Assembly: GCA_027405735.1 (NCBI GenBank)
Contig: JAPEHQ010000001.1
Coordinates: 3,100,001 to 3,164,000 of the forward strand
DNA length: 64,000 nt
Reading direction: 5' to 3'
DNA from: Mucor racemosus
Taxonomy: Eukaryota; Mucoromycota; Mucoromycetes; Mucorales; Mucoraceae
Shown here: piece after piece, positions 57,201 to 64,000 of the stretch
Layout of the letters: the number at the start of each line of letters is the position of its first letter
Numbering within the stretch: position 1 is the stretch's first letter
Translations under genes and position numbers: made by a program
Notes under the pieces: generated by a model
Seen by the model: the letters and a program-made list of their open reading frames with translations, nothing else
Told to the model about the DNA's origin: nothing
The model's database searches: none

Positions 57201-60200
57201 AAATCTGGAAAGAACATGTACTTTAAAAACTCTATGGTTCGTTGTCTGCGTATATTTTCCAAGGTTTTTAGTTTACAAAACTTGTTTGTCAATGTATTCA
57301 TGCCTCAATTGAGACAAGTTTCTCAAGTTTTACCTATGGGCCAATTCAAATTGGATCAATATACCTTCCCATCTCCTCCTCCAGCATTGCGTTCACTTGC
57401 AAATCACATGTTGTATAATACACAAGTAATTGTACAAATTGCATTGATGGTAGATTGTGAAGATTATGAAGATGTCTGTTGTCTTAGCACTTCTGTTCTT
57501 GGAAGCCTTGCTTCTGCTCCTGCAGATAATTCAGTCTACGTTGAATTTCCTAATCATGTCAATACTCCTATCGGTGGTTTAGGTTCTCGTTTGGCTGGTA
57601 TTTTGCTTTCCAGTGATAGTGCTAATGAAATTATCTTTGGATTTGGTGAACGTCTCGAAATTGACACTGCTGAAATCACAACATACGATGATTATGAATA
57701 TGATTTTAATACAATCCCATTCTGGCTTGCAGAGAAAACAATGAGCAATATCTATCGATATGATCTCGAGGAAAATGATTACTATCATCATACAGCATCG
57801 GTTCGTATTGGGATTTTAGATATTTTGTTAAAGAATATGGGTAAAGATGTACCATCTCCTACTATTGCCGAGTTCTTGCTGGGTTATGATGTAAAGGATC
57901 CTGCTATAAAGAGTATCCAACAAAATTCTATTGTCACTGATAAGCGTGCTCGCCTTGCTTGTTTGCTGTCCATTTTATCCATGGTGAATGCCGGTATTGA
58001 TTCAAATGATGATGAAGAAAATCAGCAACAACCATTGATTCAATCACACCCTGTATTGGCAGAGAAGTGCTATCAATTAATCTACAAATTATGTGCCCGT
58101 GAATCTACTTCTAATGGAACTTTACAGTACCTTCGTGGCAGCCATGATTTTATGCTCAAACAATTCCAAGCTATTACCTGTCGTTTGGAATGTTGTGTGT
58201 CTGTTTCAGAACCTTATTTTGCTGGTGAATTGATTGCTGCTGATCAGACTCGTGTAAAGACTGATTATTTGACATTGGTTAGCGTTTTGAATCAACGTGC
58301 TTGGTTGATGAAATTGATCGCATTGGATTTACATCAAATTGCTGGAACATCACTTAAATCTGAATCGACTAAAATACTCAACTTGATGTATGGTGTTTCT
58401 TCAAACGATGACCTTACCATTATTGAAAAGCTAAAGTCTGTAAGACTGAGTGGCAGTACAGTAAATTATCAACAGCCAATGTGGAATTTGATTGAAATCA
58501 TCAATTCTTTGGATTTTACTTGGGTAGATCAATTAGATACCCCCCAAAATACTCAAAAGGATACTACGTTTTCTTATTTTAAAGACTTTGATGCCAAGAA
58601 ACACATTATCAAGAAAATGAACGAGTACGAGATTTATGATATTCGCAACATTTACAAAACTTTGCGTCAATATCAACTCACAGATGCCACAGTTATGAAC
58701 TTGTCTGATGAAGATCGTGCCAACATGGAATTCGAAATGGGAAGTCTTTTGAAGCAATTAATGGCGGATAATCGTCATCGTGAAATTTCTTATGGTCGTT
58801 TGCATTGTCTTCGTGCTTGGAAACAAGTAGTTGAAATCACTATTTCTGATTGTTTTGAATCATTTACCTTTGAGGTTCGTGAGCGTATTATTTATGATTT
58901 GCTCAATGTCTTATTGCCCAAGTTGGAAAGCGACACTGGTCTCCATGTTGATATATTAAAGGGCTTGAGTGAGGTAGTTCTTAGTTTATTGACTCGTTTG
59001 AGAGAAGATAAAAGTCGTCAAGCAATTCTTCAAGTCGCTTCTCCTATGGATACTGCCAATGCTACCGATTCAAAATTACCTATTGACAAACTTCGTGCTG
59101 TATTCACAATGGTCATCAACTGTATCTGTAAAGAAAAGACATCTTTGGAGGTTCGTAGTACAATGTACTCTGCTCTTGTCAACTTATTGCATTATGTTAC
59201 GCCCGATGATGGTGTCAAAACTGAAGCTACAACAAGTGATACGCAGAAGAACTTGCCTGAACTGTTCCGTGCTCAGATAGCTCACCTTCTCGAAGACTCA
59301 AGCAAAAACGCTCTTTTGCAAATCATTTGCAGAGATGCTAGTGAAGGTTTAGATACTTACAAGGTTACTGCTTACACTGCTTTGGAGGCTATTTATGTTC
59401 TCTTGAATCAAGACGGCCGTTCTAATATGCATAGATTCTTGATTAGAAATACATTCTTAAAGTATGCAATTGAAGTTATTGAAAGTTCCAATGATGCTTT
59501 GTTACATATTATTGAAGATCGTGATGGTAAGGCTTCTTATTAAATCAATGATTTTTTTTTAAATACTAAAATTTGTTTTCATAGCATCTCTTATTCCATT
59601 GAACATTCACGAAGCCAAAATTTCATTCTTTATGCAAATCGCCCTGGATAAGGAAGGTGCTACTTTACTTTTGAATAACGGCATACTTCAAAGCTTAAAC
59701 AACTGTACATTTTTGAAGATTCGACCTGAAGATGCTAAATATAAAAAGAATCCAAACGCATTGAAACGCTACAGACGCTTGTTAATTCCTGTTTTGGAGT
59801 TGGTCAATGTCATGTTAAAAGATAACATGGATAACTTTATGGCTTACGACATGCTCAAGTTTGAGGAATGGGTAAAAAACCAAGCAATCTTATTACATAT
59901 ATTACAGGATGAAAACAAGCAAACCACTCTTTCAGCTTTGTATATATTACTACTAACAACATCGTTGGTATTCCAATTAAGCTGTCAGAGTGATTATTTT
60001 GTTGGATTGGAGAATAGAGGACTTGATGCTGTAGATTCTGCTACAATGAATTTAATTACCAAATATTGCTTATCAAGAAATTGGGCTTCTGTCGTTGTTC
60101 CTACAAATGAACAAGAGGAGAAATGGGCAACTGAGCAAGTTCCTGCAACTGTAAATAATCATGAAATGGAATCTATGCTTGTTGCCAAGGCGGATAAATA

Positions 60201-61053
60201 CATTATTGATATTATCAACAACTTACTGTCGTATGCTCAAGCATCTACATTTAGAACTGTAAAAAGTCAAGGTAAAATGAAATATTTATCGTTAGAATTA
60301 GCCATTGTGATATATAACCTAAATTCATATAGAAGGAAAGCCATTTAAACCTATCTTTGCTAATACCCTCGATTCTATCAAAGATCGTGCACCCAATTCA
60401 TTGCGTAAAGGTAAGCTTTTTCCAAAATGAAATAACAATTCAGCTAGTAATATTGACACTTACATATATAATTAGCTTCATCTACATCACCTTCATTGAC
60501 AACCCTTGTTGCATGTATATCATTCACTGGTAAAAAATTAAACACTGTTAATGCAGAATATGAATCTCTCTGCTCTCAACGGGACAACGTTAGTTCTTTA
60601 AAGTACGAAGAAATTCTCGAAATTGCACAAACCGCTATTCCCAAGCGACTTGGTATTCAATACGATAGTTTAAACCCTACACAACAATCACAAATACTCA
60701 CCACAGAAATTACAAAACGCTGTGAATTGAAGGCCAAGGAATTGAATAATCTCTGGTTTACAATTGAAAATGCCGTGTTTATTCTTTGGAGACATTTAGA
60801 GTTCTATATGAGTGCAGATTCTATTTCTACTGTTCAAGAATATAGTCCATGTGAACGTTATAAGGATGAAACAGTGGTTCTTTTGCAGCAAGCCTTGTTC
60901 AAAACATCGAGAACAGTAATCGGAAATTTGAAAGAATCTTGTCAAACTGTATTGGAACCGGTGTTGCAGAAATTGGAAAAGATTCCTTCCACAAATCAAA
61001 AGGATAGTGCTCTTCCTCAAATGTACAAACGTCTTAGAAAACGCTACAATTAA
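54219..61053 (+). CDS. NUP192: Nucleoporin Nup192/Nup205
   Basis: Four exons, 54219-59526, 59585-60271, 60333-60410 and 60476-61053; 2216 aa, all junctions in phase 1. A nearly uninterrupted alpha-helical solenoid. Family segments include SLYWLEESDLLAII, LKLFSSLIHTESRRDQLVSG and, most clearly, PLIQSHPVLAEKCYQLIYKL with LQYLRGSHDFMLKQF, which match the Nup205/Nup192 solenoid, as does the late FSYFKDFDAKKHIIKKM region. A Gln-rich insertion (about residues 217-250) is lineage-specific. The protein is a scaffold of the inner ring of the nuclear pore, binding Nic96 and Nup53-type linkers. It is somewhat longer than human Nup205 (about 2000 aa). Codon use is AT-biased like its neighbours. Confidence 0.92.
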
Positions 61054-61129
61054 ATGAATAAATAAATATTTTGCTCAATCAATTCTTTTTCTTCTCTTTT
61101 CTACGTTCGTATATCAATATTAACGTATC

Positions 61130-62880
61130 ACCTGTAAAGTGCAACCAAATTTTTTTACGACTTTTCTACCAGTTTTTTAAACTTTTCGGAACATTTTCAT
61201 AGCATTTTTAGCATACAAACAGTGCTGCATTTGGTGGGCAAGATAAATCCAACTGGAAGCTAGTCTGTATTTTTTTGTTTCAGTGAAAAATGTTAGTTTT
61301 TTGTTATATTACAGATTAAAACCTATGGTAACTGAGTTCCAAAATCGATTGTCGAAATGATCGTAAAATGATTCAAAAAACAAAATTGTTTAAATGCTCA
61401 TGAACTGCAAAGTAAGTAGACCTAGCGTATTAAATGGTTTTTGTACAGTTTTAAATTTTGCATCCATTTGCATAAAAATTGAAAAAATTTTTCACATAAA
61501 ATTTTGCGCAAAATGCAATTGAAATTTTGAAGGTTTTTTGAAGATACAGAACACTTTTTATAAGCATATTTAAAATATACTAAATGGTAATGATGCGCAA
61601 AAAAATTAATTATCGATCGAGCTATTATTTAACTTTTTAGCTACATTTTTCGTAGAGAAAACAAGATTTTTGTCCAAATTTTTTTCAGTTTCAGAATTTG
61701 GGATGAGGGTATACAAGGGGAAAATGGACGCCAGAAATGGAGGTACCTTTTTTTACACATTTTTGAGGATATCTCCACGAAAAATCAATATTTTTAAAAA
61801 AACTAAATTGGGCCTAAGAAAGCTCAACGAGCTTGATGACATGAATGTAAAAAAAATGTTGCTCAATTTAACCAATATTTTGAAACCTACTATAGAAATG
61901 CTAAAAAAAATGAAAAAAAAATAAAAGTGCTCAGAATTTTTTTATATTGAAATATGTTATAGAGAACTTCAAAACAAGTAATTTTTATTATTAAAAAGTG
62001 TTAGTATAGCTTAATGTTTTCTAGATATATGAAGCCTCAAAGTTTTCAATCCATTAGCAGTGAAATACGCGTAAAAAATCTGAAACCTTAACATTAAAAA
62101 ATTAATACCACCTGCAAAAAGTAGGATATTTCCGGATACTTATTTTTGGATTAAAGCTGAACATCTCAGGTACATTGGCATATAATTTTATATTGGTGTT
62201 ATTTAGTGAAAAAAAAAGTAGAGCAGCGATGAAAAGTGAAGAGAACCATTTTTCAAGAAAAAAGCAATACATTTTACGTGTTTTTGAGTCTTTTGTGTGG
62301 TATGAGAGTTATATGATGTAGATAACAATTATTTTTAATACAATAAAATAAAGACTACAATTGATTATATTACGGAGAATGTAGGGTCATTATTATCGAC
62401 CATTCTGACATTTCACATTTTATTGAAAAAGAAACAAACAAAAATGAAATGCACAAGATTTAGAACAAATATTGTAACAAGAAAAATGTATAATTTAATA
62501 AAAAAAACTTATTAAATTAAATCACACACAAAAACTGAACATCATCTTTATTTAATATCAATAATTTGCCCTATTTATATACAAATTCTATATTACATTT
62601 ATCCGTTAGATCAGTATTGGATCGATTGTATCTTTCTGACACTCCATGTCAGATCAATCTATTTACATTCGTAACACAGCACATTTAAGTTGAGCTTATT
62701 TTATATAGCTAAATCCAATAAGTGGATATGTCTCACATATCCCGTTTCCTGGATCGTCTTGCTTTAGAACAATAAGAACAATCAAGAATGTTACCACATA
62801 TCAGTTAGCTGACTTTTTATCAATAAGGATTACAAATCAAAAGGTTCATTATCTTACAAACAACCGGTGGATGCAACAAA
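61130..62880 (+). repeat. Dispersed repeat family R, copy 5 (long)
   Basis: Collinear with copy 2 over its whole length, including the 3' part (GATCAGTATTGGATCGAT, GTCTCACATATCCCG, AATCAAAAGGTTCATTA). It ends near GGTGGATGCAACAAA, where LTR sequence of the dynein-carrying element begins at once. An 84-codon frame at 61670-61924 is not maintained in other copies. Confidence 0.82.
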
Positions 62881-62881
62881 A

Positions 62882-63255
62882 AGTAAGCTTTGATTTATAC
62901 ATCATGTACATTCACCCATTCAATAAATGATATTATCCGTTATATCAATCAACCAACTTCATCTTGATTCGATACATTTGACAATTAAATGCCTAAATTA
63001 CACTTGAGCCACCAGGTATTGCCACAAAAAAAATTTGTACAGGTCGACGAAGCATCATCACAATTTGGATTATTTTTTTGTGTTCATAGATCTGATGAGC
63101 TCTCTCTCACATTCATAGATCTCTGCATGAACTATATCTCTATCTATTCAACTTAACTGAAATACATTAAACGCCAACATCTTATTTGGTAAAACGCCTT
63201 ATATTATTGCGAGTCAACACAACTAATTTGATGCTAGTTTAGCATCCGCAGTTGC
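62882..63255 (+). mobile_element. LTR fragment of the dynein-carrying element (copy C)
   Basis: Matches the middle of the LTR of copy A (18128-18535) in direct orientation, from AAGTAAGCT through CACTTGAGCCACCAGGTATT and CTCTCTCACATTCATAGAT to GATGCTAGTTTAGCATC. Both LTR ends are missing. Confidence 0.75.
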
Positions 63256-63289
63256 ATCGATCAGGAACATTGAGATTAGATTGTAGGTG

Positions 63290-63425
63290 TTTACCTATTA
63301 TTTATGTCAAATCTCATTTCTATCCAACAAATGGAATTGAAATGGTATAAATACTATTAGAATCCAAGATCTGATGGCTCCTGGCTTCCTTTTTTAACTT
63401 GATAATAAAGACCTTACGTTTTCCG
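63290..63425 (+). repeat. LTR-like repeat, second family (copy 4, truncated)
   Basis: GGTATAAATAC near 63340 followed by a leader and AACTTGATAATAAAGACC, then TTTTCCGTGATATAAT. Diverged and shorter than the other three copies. Confidence 0.45.
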
Positions 63426-63814
63426 TGATATAATCACTTGTAGTATTTGTTTTATGGTATTGAAAATAACCATTATCGACATATAACACCCAGTAGTATT
63501 TATTAATACCTATGTCAATGTATAGTTGCAGCTTACTTGGATCAGTATTCATAAAAAAAAGATCATTATTATATTTAAATTGTTTTCAATAAAAGTTCAC
63601 AGTAAGATATAGGTGCATTTTGACCATGATTTTTTTGACACACATTAACTTGTGAAAGTTGCCCTTTGATGTAATCGTGCCAAAGATGTATACCTATTCT
63701 CATTTTGGGTTGGAAGTCATCAGGTTCAAAATTCGTCTAGATAAGGTTTTTGCTGTCGGTATTTTTACGATTGTAAAAAGTAGGTTTCAGATGGTTTTTA
63801 AATGGGTTTTGAAT
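63426..63814. other. Gene-free sequence
   Basis: No gene seen. A GCAGCTTACTTGGATCA stretch near 63530 recurs inverted at 46482-46498 beside LTR element B. Confidence 0.45.
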
Positions 63815-64000
63815 GTTTTCGCCCAATATTGAGTCAAATTATTACGCCAAACCTTCAAAGAAGATGTGCTTTCACTCTATAGGTCATTGATATCTCTCGG
63901 AAAATAGAAATATCAATACCAGAATATAAGTGCACTGGCCTAATAACGTTAATCAAGCTGGACCTAAATTGATTATAAAAAAATGAGTGTCTAAATTGAG
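63815..64000 (+). repeat. Dispersed repeat family R, copy 6, cut by the window end
   Basis: Starts CGCCCAATATTGAGTC, as copy 1 does at 1160. The window ends at GTGTCTAAATTGAG, matching the 5' part of copy 4. The rest lies outside the window. Confidence 0.6.

Overview
The window looks like AT-rich nuclear DNA of a filamentous fungus. Its genes carry short GT-AG introns (about 45-140 bp), and the gene set is fungal: VTC polyphosphate polymerase subunits, a Mrn1/Nrd1-type four-RRM protein, a Lam/Ysp sterol-transfer protein and a Ser/Thr-rich GPI-anchored wall protein. Base composition, intron style and the heavy load of decayed LINE and LTR elements fit an early-diverging fungus, most likely Mucoromycota/Mucorales. 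The genus cannot be fixed from sequence alone.

Layout. 1-2.3 kb: gene-free, with a dispersed repeat called family R here. 2.3-13.1 kb: gene island with an MFS sugar transporter (-), an IML2/TTC39 TPR protein (-), a small heat-shock protein (+), a four-RRM protein (+) and a GPI-anchored cysteine-rich protein (+). 13.1-33.4 kb: a 20-kb gene-free transposon graveyard. It holds R copies, a non-autonomous LTR element carrying a piece of a dynein intermediate-chain gene, two MITEs, decayed LINEs, a solo LTR nested in a LINE with target duplication intact, two short-motif tracts and a 2.7-kb near-perfect palindrome. A tRNA-Ala(AGC) gene marks the right edge. 33.8-44.7 kb: gene island with two tandem VTC-family genes (-), TRAPPC11 (-) and PDCD5 (+, divergent from TRAPPC11). 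44.7-50.0 kb: second repeat block with an inverted R copy and a second, inverted copy of the dynein-carrying LTR element. 50.0-61.1 kb: gene island with a GRAM/VASt sterol-transfer protein (-), a cblD/MMADHC-like protein (-) and a very large nucleoporin Nup192/Nup205 (+). 61.1-64 kb: repeats again.

The genes are mostly conserved housekeeping functions: vesicle tethering, ER contact-site lipid transfer, vacuolar polyphosphate, nuclear pore and RNA binding. They are not an operon-like pathway. The two VTC genes are the clearest functional pair: one keeps every catalytic residue of the polyphosphate polymerase tunnel and its neighbour has lost several. The most unusual material is in the repeats. 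It includes the giant palindrome whose arms contain family R (a candidate long-hairpin RNA source), an LTR element that captured and amplified a host dynein gene fragment, and several nested insertions whose order can be read from target duplications and empty sites.

All spliced models below were built by hand by matching reading phase across GT-AG introns and checking that the joined protein restores family motifs. Boundaries of decayed repeats are approximate.
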